Below the pieces are notes generated by a model, which saw only the letters and a program-made list of their open reading frames with translations, searched no databases and had not been told where the DNA came from. This document shows, one piece after another, positions 6,377-15,669 of a stretch of 22,294 nucleotides of DNA. Both the position numbers and the translations under genes were made by a program. Every line of letters starts with the position of its first letter. The first letter of the stretch is position 1. This DNA comes from an uncultured Eubacterium sp. (GTDB lineage: Bacteria; Bacillota; Clostridia; Lachnospirales; Lachnospiraceae): the NCBI GenBank assembly GCA_905236735.1, contig CAJOOU010000121.1, positions 1-22,294 of the forward strand. The letters run 5' to 3'.

Positions 6377-9367
6377 TTACCGTGACAGCAGCTTATCTAT
6401 AAGCTCCAGACTTTTATCCCTGTCAACTTCTTTTATATATAATAACATTTTTTTAATGTCAGCGAAATAGTTTTCGGGATATTTATATTCCTTTAACATT
6501 TCCGCAACAGAATCCGCAGTATCAAAATCAAAGGCTTCTATCATCTGATACAGCTCACCAAGCACGGTTTTAAGCTCTTCTTCGCCCATCATTTCCGCAT
6601 CCTCTTCTGCCACTTCTCCGTAGGATGCCACTTCCTTAAGCACGCTCTTATATGCTCTGTAAATTACCAGAAGTTCGTGGGTTTTTACCATTACCTCACG
6701 GATATTTCCGTCGTTTCCACAGTCCTCGAGATATTTTGCCTTTTCAGAAAGTTCAAGGGCGCCTATCAGTCTCGCCGAACTTTTAAGAGCATGTACCTGT
6801 ATCGTATACTCTCTTATCTCTTTGGCTTTTTGCAGATTTTCTATAAGGTCTGCCTTTGAATCTATGGAGGCGTAAAAATCCTTTATGACATTTATAAGCA
6901 CCTCAGAGCTTCCGCAGTTTTTAAGAGCCTCGTCGATATTTACGAATTTTTCGTCAATACTTCCCAAAAGTTCAAATGCATGCTCATCATATAAATCATC
7001 GTCTTCATATCCGGGCGCATAATCGGAAAAACCGGGTTCTCCCTTAAATATTACCTTATCTTCAGGCAAAAGTTTGATAATTGTGCTTTCCAGCTTTGAT
7101 GGATCAACCGGCTTGGAAAGGTATTCCACAAATCCGTTTTGCATAAACATTTCCCTGGCTCCCGATACTACATTTGCCGTAAGAGCCACAAAAGGCGTTT
7201 CCATGTTTAGATTGCCCGGCATAACCGTGCTCGCGTTTAAGGTCTCTATACCGTCCATTCCCGGCATCCTGTGGTCCATAAACACAATATCAAACTTAAA
7301 ACGCGTCATCAGTTTAAGAGCCTCTATTCCGCTCTCCGCCGTATAAACATTTACCCGGGTATCCCTGATAAGTCCCTTTATAACCTCAATATTCATAGGC
7401 GTATCGTCAACTATCAGGATAAATGCTTTTGGAGCGTGGAAAAGAGTCTCATATTTTTTCCTTTTTTCACTGGATACCGCATTGTCCTTGTAAGAGCTTA
7501 CCGTCTTTTCGCCGTCAATAACCTCCTGCAGTATCCTGAAAGAAAACTCCGATCCCTCATTATATACGCTCTTTACCTTTACCTCCGAATCCATAAGGCT
7601 GAGAATATTTTTAACAATGCTCATTCCAAGGCCTGTGCCCTCCACATTGCGGTTATTCATCTCATCAATTCTCTCAAACGGCCTGTAGAGTTTTTCAAGT
7701 TCTTCTTCTTTTATACCTATTCCGGTATCTGTCACCTTAAAGTCAAGATAGATGTAGTTATCGTCCACCTTTTCCCAGTCCACGCCAAAACTTACCGACC
7801 CTTCTTCGGTATATTTTACGGCATTGTTTAAAATATTAATGCAGCACTGTTTTATCCTTATTTCATCACCGAAAAGCAGGCTGGGGATATCCGGATTAAC
7901 ATCTACAATAAGCTTTAGCTTTTTGCTTTCGGCCTTTGCCGATATCATATTTACCAGATCTCCAATCATGGCTCCGAGTTCGTATTGCAGAGGTATTATC
8001 TCCATCGTACCCATCTCGATTTTTGAAAAATCCAGAACATCATTTATCAGACTTACCAGGGTTTTGCCGGCATTTTGTATATCTCCCGCATAGCCCTTTA
8101 TATTTTCGTCAGAGCTCTCCCTTAATATCATTTCGTTCATTCCCAGAATGGTGTTTATCGGAGTCCTTATCTCATGTGACATACGGCTCAAAAATCCGTT
8201 TCTGGCCCTGTTTTGAGCCTGTGCCATCCTGAGCTCTTCTTTTAGTCTCTTATCTCTTTTCAGTTTGCGTCCGTATCTGTCAACAACTTCCATCAAGCGG
8301 TAAAGCGCCGCATAAAGATGATAAACCTCATCTTTAACAACGGGCATTTCCCTGTTTTCGCCATATCTCATCTCATATCTTTCCTCATCCGAAGCCCCCG
8401 AATAGGCTCCGATATATCCCGAAAGTCTCTTAATGGGCTCAAGGGTATATGTGCTTATAAGGAAATTCGATATGGCGATTACCGGAATCATAAAGGTAAA
8501 AAGCATAAGCATCCTCTTCATACAGAAAAAGAAGTAAATTGTGCCTATATATTCATCATCTACGAGATTATATGCCTCCCTGTACTGATACTCTACTATT
8601 TTCAGATATTCTTCATTCGCAAAAAAACCTCTGACACTGTCTCCGGTATATATCTCGCCCGGTCTCATAAATACAATGGTAAAAACCACTATGGCCGATG
8701 TCAGAAGTACTAAGGCGACAATTATCCTGCGTCCGAGCACAAAGGGCTTGTTTTTACCGGTCTCAACAAAGTTTTTCTGATAGCTTTCCGTATAAAGATA
8801 TCCTGTCATTGTCCTTGATTTTACCTCATCCGATACACAGTTTAAAAAAGTATAGATAAGAATAACGCTCAAAAGGCACTCGGGGAACACCTGTGCAAAA
8901 GCCGTAAATAGGGCATAAACATTTATACTGCCTATAAATACATCACCGCAGAGCGCAAGAATAATAAGCCATATATCTCCCGCCGCAAATGCAAGAAGTA
9001 CCGCAAAGCCCAGGGACATTTTAAGGGACTTATAAACTCTTTTTTTAGCTCCCGTATATGCTACCGCCATAACCATAAGCAAGGAAAAAAGTTCATATGC
9101 CGTATTAAAATCATTTACTGCTGCATATAAAAACAGCATAAGAAGATACACCATTGCCGGCAGATAACCGTAAAGGCTGATTACCAGAATAGCTATAATG
9201 TGATATCCCGTAAAAAAGGTTCCATCACCGAATACATATATATTTGTACCTGTTTCCTCGAGCAGAACGCTTATCAGGAAGGAAAATATCGTAACCAGAC
9301 TCATACGGTATGCAAGTACTTCCTTCTCCCTGTTCTCCAGTGAAATCATATTGTAATTATACTTCAT
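6377..9367 (-). CDS. Membrane hybrid histidine kinase: multi-TM, HisKA, HATPase, receiver, HPt
   Basis: 996 residues. The N-terminal third is a multi-helix membrane region (hydrophobic spans between about 21 and 176, then about 211-234 and 276-304 around a short outer loop). A HAMP-like linker (about 305-362) leads to HisKA with MSHEIRTPINTILGM (H398), HATPase with NNAVKY, DTGIG (547-551) and EGTGLGMS, a receiver with D654/D655, acceptor D698 in FMDHRMPGMDG, T730 and K752, then an HPt domain with HALKSSARLIG (H859). A helical, acidic tail (about 911-996) has no assigned role. It is the only HPt carrier of the cluster. The ATG at 9367 overlaps the upstream kinase gene by 11 bases; an in-frame ATG at 9349 lies after that stop, and neither has a well-placed ribosome site. 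The signal is unknown. Confidence 0.92.
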   Translation of the reverse strand: MKYNYNMISLENREKEVLAYRMSLVTIFSFLISVLLEETGTNIYVFGDGTFFTGYHIIAILVISLYGYLPAMVYLLMLFLYAAVNDFNTAYELFSLLMVMAVAYTGAKKRVYKSLKMSLGFAVLLAFAAGDIWLIILALCGDVFIGSINVYALFTAFAQVFPECLLSVILIYTFLNCVSDEVKSRTMTGYLYTESYQKNFVETGKNKPFVLGRRIIVALVLLTSAIVVFTIVFMRPGEIYTGDSVRGFFANEEYLKIVEYQYREAYNLVDDEYIGTIYFFFCMKRMLMLFTFMIPVIAISNFLISTYTLEPIKRLSGYIGAYSGASDEERYEMRYGENREMPVVKDEVYHLYAALYRLMEVVDRYGRKLKRDKRLKEELRMAQAQNRARNGFLSRMSHEIRTPINTILGMNEMILRESSDENIKGYAGDIQNAGKTLVSLINDVLDFSKIEMGTMEIIPLQYELGAMIGDLVNMISAKAESKKLKLIVDVNPDIPSLLFGDEIRIKQCCINILNNAVKYTEEGSVSFGVDWEKVDDNYIYLDFKVTDTGIGIKEEELEKLYRPFERIDEMNNRNVEGTGLGMSIVKNILSLMDSEVKVKSVYNEGSEFSFRILQEVIDGEKTVSSYKDNAVSSEKRKKYETLFHAPKAFILIVDDTPMNIEVIKGLIRDTRVNVYTAESGIEALKLMTRFKFDIVFMDHRMPGMDGIETLNASTVMPGNLNMETPFVALTANVVSGAREMFMQNGFVEYLSKPVDPSKLESTIIKLLPEDKVIFKGEPGFSDYAPGYEDDDLYDEHAFELLGSIDEKFVNIDEALKNCGSSEVLINVIKDFYASIDSKADLIENLQKAKEIREYTIQVHALKSSARLIGALELSEKAKYLEDCGNDGNIREVMVKTHELLVIYRAYKSVLKEVASYGEVAEEDAEMMGEEELKTVLGELYQMIEAFDFDTADSVAEMLKEYKYPENYFADIKKMLLYIKEVDRDKSLELIDKLLSR

Positions 9368-11588
9368 ACGCTTTTATTTTCTCCGAAGGCAAAAGTTTAA
9401 AAATAAGGTTATCGAGTATACTGCTGTCCACGGGCTTTGAAATATATTCGTCAAACCCCTTCTCCCTGTAGTGGTTCCTGTATGATTCATCGCTGGCCGT
9501 ACACACCACATATCTGGTTGCGGCATCCGGAATCTTTTTCTTTATTTCATTCAGGGTCTCCTCACCATTCATTACCGGCATCCTGTAATCAATAAATATT
9601 ATGTCATATTCGGCCTTTTCAGCCATAAGAACTGCCTCCTTACCGCTTTTAGCCATATCCACCTTTACCAAAGAGCGTTTCAGAAGCTCTTTCATAACAT
9701 AAATATTAAGCTCGGTATCATCTACCACCAGTATCCTTGCCTCCGGTGCCACATAGTTTTCTTTTTCGTAGTAAATCTCATCGATATTAATGTCTTTTAC
9801 AAAATCACCTGTGGGTTTTTTAGACATTATTTTCTGCCTTACCGAAAAAGAAGCCCTTGTACCCTTTCCGTAGGTACTGTCAATATTAAGAGTAGAATGC
9901 ATCAGCCTAAGCAGCTGGGAAGTAAGTGCTATACCTATGCCGGTTCCCTGTATTGCCCTGTTCCTGTTCTCATCAATCCTTTCAAAGGGTTTGAACAGCT
10001 TTTCAAGGTCTTCCTGTTTTATACCGGTGCCCGTATCCTCAATGACTACGGACAGCATTATTGTTTCATCCTGCGACTCTTCGTAATCAATGCTTAGGGT
10101 AACTCCGCCTTCAGTAGTGTATTTTATGGCATTATCCATGAGATTATGAGCCGCCTGTCTGATTTTATTACCATCACCACTCAGGACAGACGGAATATTG
10201 GGGTTTACATAAATATTGAGCTCGAGATTTTTAAGCCTTATATCATAGGCTACTGTATTTACCAGCTGTTTGACAAAATTCTCCACGCTATACTCGGCAC
10301 TTATGACCTCCATCTTTCCCGATTCGATTTTGGAAAAATCAAGAATATTATTTACAAGTATAAGAAGTTTATCTCCGGCAATTCTGATATTTTTGGCGTA
10401 CCCGAGCACCCTCGGTTCCTTTCCTTCACGCAGAATCATCTCGTCCATTCCCAAAATCGCGTTTATGGGCGTCCTGATCTCATGAGTCATATTGGACAAA
10501 AAACTGTTTTTTGCATTGTCCGCCGCCTGGGCAATCTTTAAGTCATCCTCCACATAGTCGTCTTTTCGTATCTGGTCAAAATACGCCTCCTCCTCATACA
10601 CCATATTCTTCATGGCCTCGTAAAGCTCCGAAACCTCATCATTTGTAACAGGGCGTATCCTCTCTATTTTCTTTATATATTCTTTCCTTTGCTCATCTCC
10701 CACTTCAGAAAGTCCCCCGAGATAATCGGAAAGATTTCTGATTTCATCTATGGTAATGCGCTGTACCATATGATTGGCTATGATTACACAGGGGAGAAGG
10801 GCATTTAAAAGCAGCATCACATGTTTCGCATAAAAAACATACTGCTCCCTGCCGGCCGAAAAATAGTAATTAAGATAATCACTGGGAAACAGGAATATAG
10901 TTGTCGCCGTCATAATCAGCACAAGGTCAATAAAAAGCGCCACTGTCACCCTGCGCGAAAGCTTGTTATAACTTGAAAAAAGGCCCTTTCTCCTTTTTTC
11001 ATTTCGGTAATCCTCTCCGTAATAATATGAATAAATAACATATTTCCTCATATTCTCATTAAGGACATTCAAAAGTATATATATGATGAATCCGGCGATA
11101 ATATACTGTGGAAGTTCTCTTATAAAGTATAAAAATTCCTGCTTTGCACTTATATTAAAGGCATCACCTTCCAAAATCCTGAGTATGAACATCCATACAT
11201 TGGTAGATAAAAAAGACATGCATCCGGCCGTAGCCAAAACCCTCTTTTTATTGGCAAAAGCACCGTATTTTGAAAGGAGGTCCGAAACAATGTAGATAAG
11301 CAGATAGCCAAAAACGCTGAAAGAATCCATCCCATATGAAATATAGGCCCAGATGAAAACAATAACAAAAGAAGTCACACCCGGAACAAGACCGAGCGTG
11401 GCTCCCAGAATAAAAGGCAGAAAATGATAAAAATCAAAAACAACCTCACCAAAAATATACTCCGTATAATATCCGTCAGTTATATAATCAAAGATTACAT
11501 AAGCCGACGAAAGTAAAATACCGAAGATTACAATTCTAACAATTATGCCAATCTCTTTTTTGCTGTAAAGACGCATATTAATTGTCAT
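9357..11588 (-). CDS. Membrane hybrid histidine kinase: multi-TM, HisKA, HATPase, receiver (no HPt)
   Basis: 743 residues, with the same plan as the next gene but lacking HPt and tail. Hydrophobic spans occur between about 12 and 176, with a further pair (about 213-235 and 255-272) around a short outer loop; a HAMP-like linker (about 275-330); HisKA with MTHEIRTPINAILGM (H369); HATPase with DNAIKY, DTGTG (518-522) and QGTGIGIA; and a receiver with D623/D624, acceptor D667 in FIDYRMPVMNG, T697 and K718 in SKPVD. Both kinases share the phrase ILDFSKIE and similar membrane layouts, suggesting tandem duplication. Start is uncertain: ATG 11588 overlaps the upstream gene by 11 bases, ATG 11576 begins just past its stop, and neither has a clear Shine-Dalgarno, so translation is probably coupled. 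It must pass phosphate to an HPt elsewhere, perhaps the neighbour's. Confidence 0.91.
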   Translation of the reverse strand: MTINMRLYSKKEIGIIVRIVIFGILLSSAYVIFDYITDGYYTEYIFGEVVFDFYHFLPFILGATLGLVPGVTSFVIVFIWAYISYGMDSFSVFGYLLIYIVSDLLSKYGAFANKKRVLATAGCMSFLSTNVWMFILRILEGDAFNISAKQEFLYFIRELPQYIIAGFIIYILLNVLNENMRKYVIYSYYYGEDYRNEKRRKGLFSSYNKLSRRVTVALFIDLVLIMTATTIFLFPSDYLNYYFSAGREQYVFYAKHVMLLLNALLPCVIIANHMVQRITIDEIRNLSDYLGGLSEVGDEQRKEYIKKIERIRPVTNDEVSELYEAMKNMVYEEEAYFDQIRKDDYVEDDLKIAQAADNAKNSFLSNMTHEIRTPINAILGMDEMILREGKEPRVLGYAKNIRIAGDKLLILVNNILDFSKIESGKMEVISAEYSVENFVKQLVNTVAYDIRLKNLELNIYVNPNIPSVLSGDGNKIRQAAHNLMDNAIKYTTEGGVTLSIDYEESQDETIMLSVVIEDTGTGIKQEDLEKLFKPFERIDENRNRAIQGTGIGIALTSQLLRLMHSTLNIDSTYGKGTRASFSVRQKIMSKKPTGDFVKDINIDEIYYEKENYVAPEARILVVDDTELNIYVMKELLKRSLVKVDMAKSGKEAVLMAEKAEYDIIFIDYRMPVMNGEETLNEIKKKIPDAATRYVVCTASDESYRNHYREKGFDEYISKPVDSSILDNLIFKLLPSEKIKAYEV

Positions 11589-12252
11589 AGGCTTTTTTTA
11601 CTACCTCATTTTTATTCTTATATATACTGTCTTCCTCAACAACTCCTCTGACCATTGAAAGAGGATATACATTTGTATTTCTGCCGATTACAGAGCCGGG
11701 GTTGAGCACCGAATTACAGCCTATTTCTACATTGTCTCCCAGCATGGCTCCAAATTTTTTAAGTCCGGTTTCTATCTCTTCTCCTTCACATTTTACAACA
11801 ACCGGGGTTTTGTCGGATTTTACATTGGATGTAATGGAGCCCGCGCCCATATGAGCCCTATACCCAAGCACGGAATCACCGACATAATTATAATGCGGCA
11901 CCTGGACACTATTAAAAAGAACGGAATTCTTAAGCTCGGTGGAATTACCCACTACGGCATTTTTACCTACTATGGCCGCTCCCCTGATAAATGCGCAGTG
12001 TCTTATCTGAGCACTTTCATCTATGATAAGTGGTCCGTTTAAATATGCACTCGGAGCTACCTCTGCTGATTTTGCAACCCAGATGTCCTCCCCTCTTTTT
12101 TCGAAAACATTCTCATCAAGAGTATTTCCGAGTCTGACAATAAAATCCTTTATCTTCGGAAGGGCTTCCCATGGATAGGTAAGTCCTTCAAAAAGCTCCT
12201 TTGCAATTGTCTCATCTAAATTATACAATTTTTTTATCTTACAGGCATCCAT
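11578..12252 (-). CDS. Left-handed beta-helix acyltransferase-like protein (GlmU C-terminal-like)
   Basis: 224 residues from ATG 12252. After a short helical N-terminus (about 1-60), hexapeptide-type repeats run to the end: stretches such as AKSAEVAPSAYLNGPLIIDE, GAAIVGKNAVVGNS, GDNVEIGCNSVLNPGSVIGR and NTNVYPLSMVRGVV. The nucleotidyltransferase half of GlmU is absent. Relatives are often labelled UDP-N-acetylglucosamine pyrophosphorylase, but without that domain the likely activity is acyl transfer or nucleotide-sugar related binding; the substrate is not visible. I choose ATG 12252, with GGAG six bases upstream, over the TTG at 12270. It starts 20 bases after topB and its stop overlaps the hybrid kinase frame. 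Confidence 0.82.
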   Translation of the reverse strand: MDACKIKKLYNLDETIAKELFEGLTYPWEALPKIKDFIVRLGNTLDENVFEKRGEDIWVAKSAEVAPSAYLNGPLIIDESAQIRHCAFIRGAAIVGKNAVVGNSTELKNSVLFNSVQVPHYNYVGDSVLGYRAHMGAGSITSNVKSDKTPVVVKCEGEEIETGLKKFGAMLGDNVEIGCNSVLNPGSVIGRNTNVYPLSMVRGVVEEDSIYKNKNEVVKKAYDN

Positions 12253-12272
12253 TTTTTTCTCCAATCTCAAGA

Positions 12273-14258
12273 TTATTTATAATACTCTGCGGACTGTCTG
12301 TACAAAGTCTCCAGCATCCGGCTGTTATTCAGGCCCATTACTCCGGCTACCCTTCTGGTGATAAAGTCCTTTAGCTTTACCATATATTCTTCGCTGGTAA
12401 CCTGTCCTTCGGCCACCATTGAAAGTCCCTTTTCCCAGCTCGCCGTCAGTTCGGGATTAAGCAATGATTTAATGGATGAGTTTACCACATCATATATCAT
12501 CTCACCCATAAGAGTGGGCGTAAGTATCTGTGTTTTTTTATTAAGAGCTATGCTCTTTTTATCTATCAGTTTTTTCAAAATTTCGGCCCTTGTTGCACTC
12601 GTGCCAATCCCGGCGCCCTTTATCTGTTCCCTTAAGGACTCATCCTCTATAAATGAGCCGGCATTTTCCATTGCAAGTATGATGGAACCGGAATTATACC
12701 TTTTCGGAGGAGAAGTTTCTCCTTCTTTTATGCCAAGTTCCTTTACCTCAAGCTCCATTCCTTTTTTCAGCTGCGAAAGTTTTTCAAGCATCCCTGAGTC
12801 TGTCATCTTTTCTTCTTCTTCTCCGGTATCGGCTCCTTTTTTTTCAGGAGCTCCCGCTACCTTTAGATAGCCTTCCTTACTCAGAACCTTAAAGCTTGCA
12901 TTAAAGTTCTCCGTCCTCACCTTTGCGCTAAGCGATATCTTTTTGTATTCGGCTGCCGGGTAAAATATACTGATAAACCTCCTGCATATCAGTTCATATA
13001 CACCGGCACTTCTATTATCAAGACTCTTTAATGCTCCAAGTCCCGCCCCTGTCGGTATTATCGCATAATGGTCGGTAATCTGCTTGTCATTTACATACTT
13101 GGTCTTTTCTATGCCTTTAAAAGATGATTTTTCAAGCACCTCTCTTGCATACGGCGATACTGCCTCGTATGCCGTAAGTCCGCGGATGTTTTTTTCTATA
13201 ACCTTTGCTATGGCACTTGAGAGTACTCTGGCATCGGTTCTCGGATAGGTCACAAGTTTTTTTTCATATAATTCCTGGACTATCTTAAGAGTCTCATCCG
13301 GGCTGATTTTAAATTTTTTCGAGCACTCGTTCTGGAGCTCCGCAAGGTTGTATAAAAGAGGCGGATTTTTCTTTTCGCTTTTCTTTGTCACCTCAGATAC
13401 CACTGCCAAAAGCGGCTCTTCGGAAAGATATCCTATAAGTTCCTTTGCCTTTTCCTCGCTCTTAAATCCGTTTTCCTTGTATAAATCAGGTGAGCCGTAA
13501 TATCTGGATTTATCCGTAACCTTCCATTCTCCGCTTACTGCCGTGCCAAACACATCCATATCCGCAAGCACCCTGTAGAACGGAGTTTTCACAAAGGCTC
13601 TGATTTCCCTCTCTCTTCTTACTATCATACCCAGCACACAGGTCATTACCCTGCCCACCGATATGGACACAAACTTTAGTCCCAAAAAATTAGCAACAGA
13701 ATTACCATATTTAAGGGAAAGAAGACGGGAAAAGTTTATTCCCATAAGATAGTCTTCCTTCGCCCTGAGGTAAGCAGAGTTTGCAAGGTTGTCATACTCG
13801 GAAAGAGGCTTTGCTTCCTTTATGCCTCGAAGTATTTCCTCTTCTGTCTGAGAATCTATCCACACCCTTCTTTTTTCTTTTCCGCAGACCTTTGCCATCG
13901 CATCAACCAGTCTGTAAATGTACTCCCCTTCCCTTCCCGAGTCGGTGCATACATATATCCTGTCCACATCTTCACGATTTAAAAGTCGGGCGACGATATC
14001 ATATTGTTTTTTTGCCGACGGAATTATTTCATACCTGAACTCTTCTGGCAAAAATGGAAGCGTATCAAGCCTCCATTTTTTGTATTTCTCATCATATACC
14101 TCAGGATAACTCATGGTTACAAGATGTCCGACGCACCAGGTAATTATGGCTTCGTCGGATTCGAGATATCCGTCATATGATCTGGTATTAAGTTTAAGAG
14201 CACCGGCAAATTCCCTTGCCACAGAGGGCTTTTCAGCAATATATACTGATTTTGCCAT
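12273..14258 (-). CDS. topB: DNA topoisomerase III (type IA)
   Basis: Type IA topoisomerase that passes single strands and decatenates DNA. 661 residues: TOPRIM domain (1-about 140) with YIAEKPSVA (catalytic Glu region) and TDSGREGE, then the type IA core with LRAKEDYLMGINFSRL, FVSISVGRVMTCVLG and the active-site Tyr in LVTYPRTDARVLS (Y338), and later GIGTSATRAEIL. The form TDxGREGE rather than DxDxE is, as I recall, normal for Firmicute TopB. It ends soon after the core with no C-terminal zinc-finger cysteines, so it is somewhat shorter than many TopB. GGAG lies 11 bases before the ATG, 18 bases after the upstream stop. Its context is a housekeeping operon, not a mobile element. Confidence 0.95.
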   Translation of the reverse strand: MAKSVYIAEKPSVAREFAGALKLNTRSYDGYLESDEAIITWCVGHLVTMSYPEVYDEKYKKWRLDTLPFLPEEFRYEIIPSAKKQYDIVARLLNREDVDRIYVCTDSGREGEYIYRLVDAMAKVCGKEKRRVWIDSQTEEEILRGIKEAKPLSEYDNLANSAYLRAKEDYLMGINFSRLLSLKYGNSVANFLGLKFVSISVGRVMTCVLGMIVRREREIRAFVKTPFYRVLADMDVFGTAVSGEWKVTDKSRYYGSPDLYKENGFKSEEKAKELIGYLSEEPLLAVVSEVTKKSEKKNPPLLYNLAELQNECSKKFKISPDETLKIVQELYEKKLVTYPRTDARVLSSAIAKVIEKNIRGLTAYEAVSPYAREVLEKSSFKGIEKTKYVNDKQITDHYAIIPTGAGLGALKSLDNRSAGVYELICRRFISIFYPAAEYKKISLSAKVRTENFNASFKVLSKEGYLKVAGAPEKKGADTGEEEEKMTDSGMLEKLSQLKKGMELEVKELGIKEGETSPPKRYNSGSIILAMENAGSFIEDESLREQIKGAGIGTSATRAEILKKLIDKKSIALNKKTQILTPTLMGEMIYDVVNSSIKSLLNPELTASWEKGLSMVAEGQVTSEEYMVKLKDFITRRVAGVMGLNNSRMLETLYRQSAEYYK

Positions 14259-14276
14259 TAAATGTCAGTCTCCAAT

Positions 14277-15641
14277 CTATAAGCTTGTAAGGTCAATAAG
14301 TGCAATACTCTCATCGGCTGTCGCCATGGTTTTTAATCTTATGTCAAAATCCCCTGCCGAAAACAGATACCTGTATTTTGCCTTGATTTTCGCACTTCTG
14401 AGCGACTGCTCAAGCTGTTCGTATCTGGCATAATCAAAGTATTCCTTTTCCCAGTTACATACAGCCACAAGATTTTCCCTGATATCGTTCTGAAGTATAA
14501 TATCTATGTCTCCGTCCTTACCTATCCAGGTAGCGACCTTGCTTATCTTTATCGGAAGTTCTCCAGCCTTTTCCAAAAGTTTTAAGTACTCTCCCGCCAC
14601 CTTTACGAATGTCCTTTCAAGATAGCTGTCGAGTCTGCCTTCTATATGTTTTTCGTAAAACTCCTCAGGCGTCAGGTTGTGTAAATCGCTCTGATTCGGA
14701 TACACAAAGGTAAACCAGAAATCAATAAATGTATCTGATATCTTATATACGCCTTTTTGAGCATTCTCCCATCCACCGGTTTCAAGTGAACTTACCTTTT
14801 CAATCACTCCAAATGCAGCGAGGTTTTTCATATATACACTGATTTTCGCCCTTGAAAATCCGGTTTTATTATGGAGGCTGTTCAGCTTGGTATTTCCTGC
14901 GGCAATATTTCCGAGGATGGTCTCGTAAACGGCAGTTTCCCTAAGTTCTCTTTTAAGGAAGTTTTCCGCCTCATTAAACAGACCTCCCCTTGGAGATAAT
15001 ATCTGCTTAATGATATTTTCTTTTACAGTAAGCGACGGACTCCAATACGGCAGATAATCCGGCACTCCGCCTGTCACTCCGTACATGGAGATACATTCCT
15101 TCATTGTCCTTTTCGGGAAAAGCCTTACCAACTCAACAAAGTCAAGTTCCTCCACTTTAAACCTGTCACCGTAATAATTTCTCGGTTTAGAGAATGCCTC
15201 ATCCGAGCTGCCCTCTACCCATGATACATCAGTAGAGCATAGATATGCCTGGGTGCGGCGCTCCGAAGGTATTCTTCCCAAAAAACCGGAAAGTGCCGGA
15301 ATAAAATCCGGATCTTTTTTTACAATATTTTGAATCTCGTCAATAATCAAAACAAGCGGTCTGTCTTCGTTAAGCTCTATTGTATGGAAGATTTCATCAT
15401 AAGAATCCGCCTCCCCGGATATACCGTAGTGCTCGTAAATAACGGACGCAAACATTTTCATCTGCTGCATCTCGGAAGCGTTACCCGCATAAAAATATAT
15501 ATGATTAAGATTTCTGCAAAGGCTTCTTACGACTTCACCGGCCTGATTACCCCATCTGCCATAAACGGTGAAATACTTGTTACCACCGTTTTTAAGGGCA
15601 CCTTCCATAAATTTCTTTTCGTTATTATGATGTCCAATCAC
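14277..15641 (-). CDS. AAA-like/DUF234 protein with degenerate P-loop and degenerate nuclease-like domain
   Basis: 454 residues with the architecture of the archaeal-type ATPase/DUF234 family. An N-terminal AAA-like domain (about 1-220) has Walker B LVLIIDEIQNI. A winged helix with KTGFSRAKISVYMKNLAAFG and ISDTFIDFWFTFVYPN follows, then a C-terminal DUF234 region beginning ERTFVKVAGEYL. The Walker A position reads VYGRWGNQAGEVV, where relatives have GRRRVGKT, so the Gly-Lys-Thr/Ser is gone. The C-terminal PD-(D/E)xK-like motif keeps GDIDII but has VAVCNW where relatives have ECKW, so the Glu and Lys are gone. ATP hydrolysis and DNA cleavage are thus both doubtful, though the frame is intact. 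Start is GTG 15641 with GGAGG ten bases upstream, 28 bases after asd. Role unknown. Confidence 0.85.
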   Translation of the reverse strand: MIGHHNNEKKFMEGALKNGGNKYFTVYGRWGNQAGEVVRSLCRNLNHIYFYAGNASEMQQMKMFASVIYEHYGISGEADSYDEIFHTIELNEDRPLVLIIDEIQNIVKKDPDFIPALSGFLGRIPSERRTQAYLCSTDVSWVEGSSDEAFSKPRNYYGDRFKVEELDFVELVRLFPKRTMKECISMYGVTGGVPDYLPYWSPSLTVKENIIKQILSPRGGLFNEAENFLKRELRETAVYETILGNIAAGNTKLNSLHNKTGFSRAKISVYMKNLAAFGVIEKVSSLETGGWENAQKGVYKISDTFIDFWFTFVYPNQSDLHNLTPEEFYEKHIEGRLDSYLERTFVKVAGEYLKLLEKAGELPIKISKVATWIGKDGDIDIILQNDIRENLVAVCNWEKEYFDYARYEQLEQSLRSAKIKAKYRYLFSAGDFDIRLKTMATADESIALIDLTSL

Positions 15642-15669
15642 CTTTTAGTTTCCTCCAACATCTCTGCGG

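Noticed and set aside
7271..7831. 186-codon plus-strand frame inside the hybrid kinase
   Set aside because: Lies wholly opposite a gene with intact kinase and receiver motifs; the translated peptide has no recognisable features.
13930..13960. TDSGREGE in TopB as a broken TOPRIM motif
   Set aside because: I recall the DxG variant as usual for Firmicute TopB, so it is not evidence of inactivation.
12273..14258. TopB as a marker of an integrative element
   Set aside because: No relaxase, conjugation or integrase gene is nearby; it sits in a compact operon with biosynthetic genes.
15642..15662. Seven-codon mini-ORF (MLEETKR) just before the DUF234-like gene
   Set aside because: It has no ribosome site and coincides with the GGAGG leader of the real gene; probably chance.
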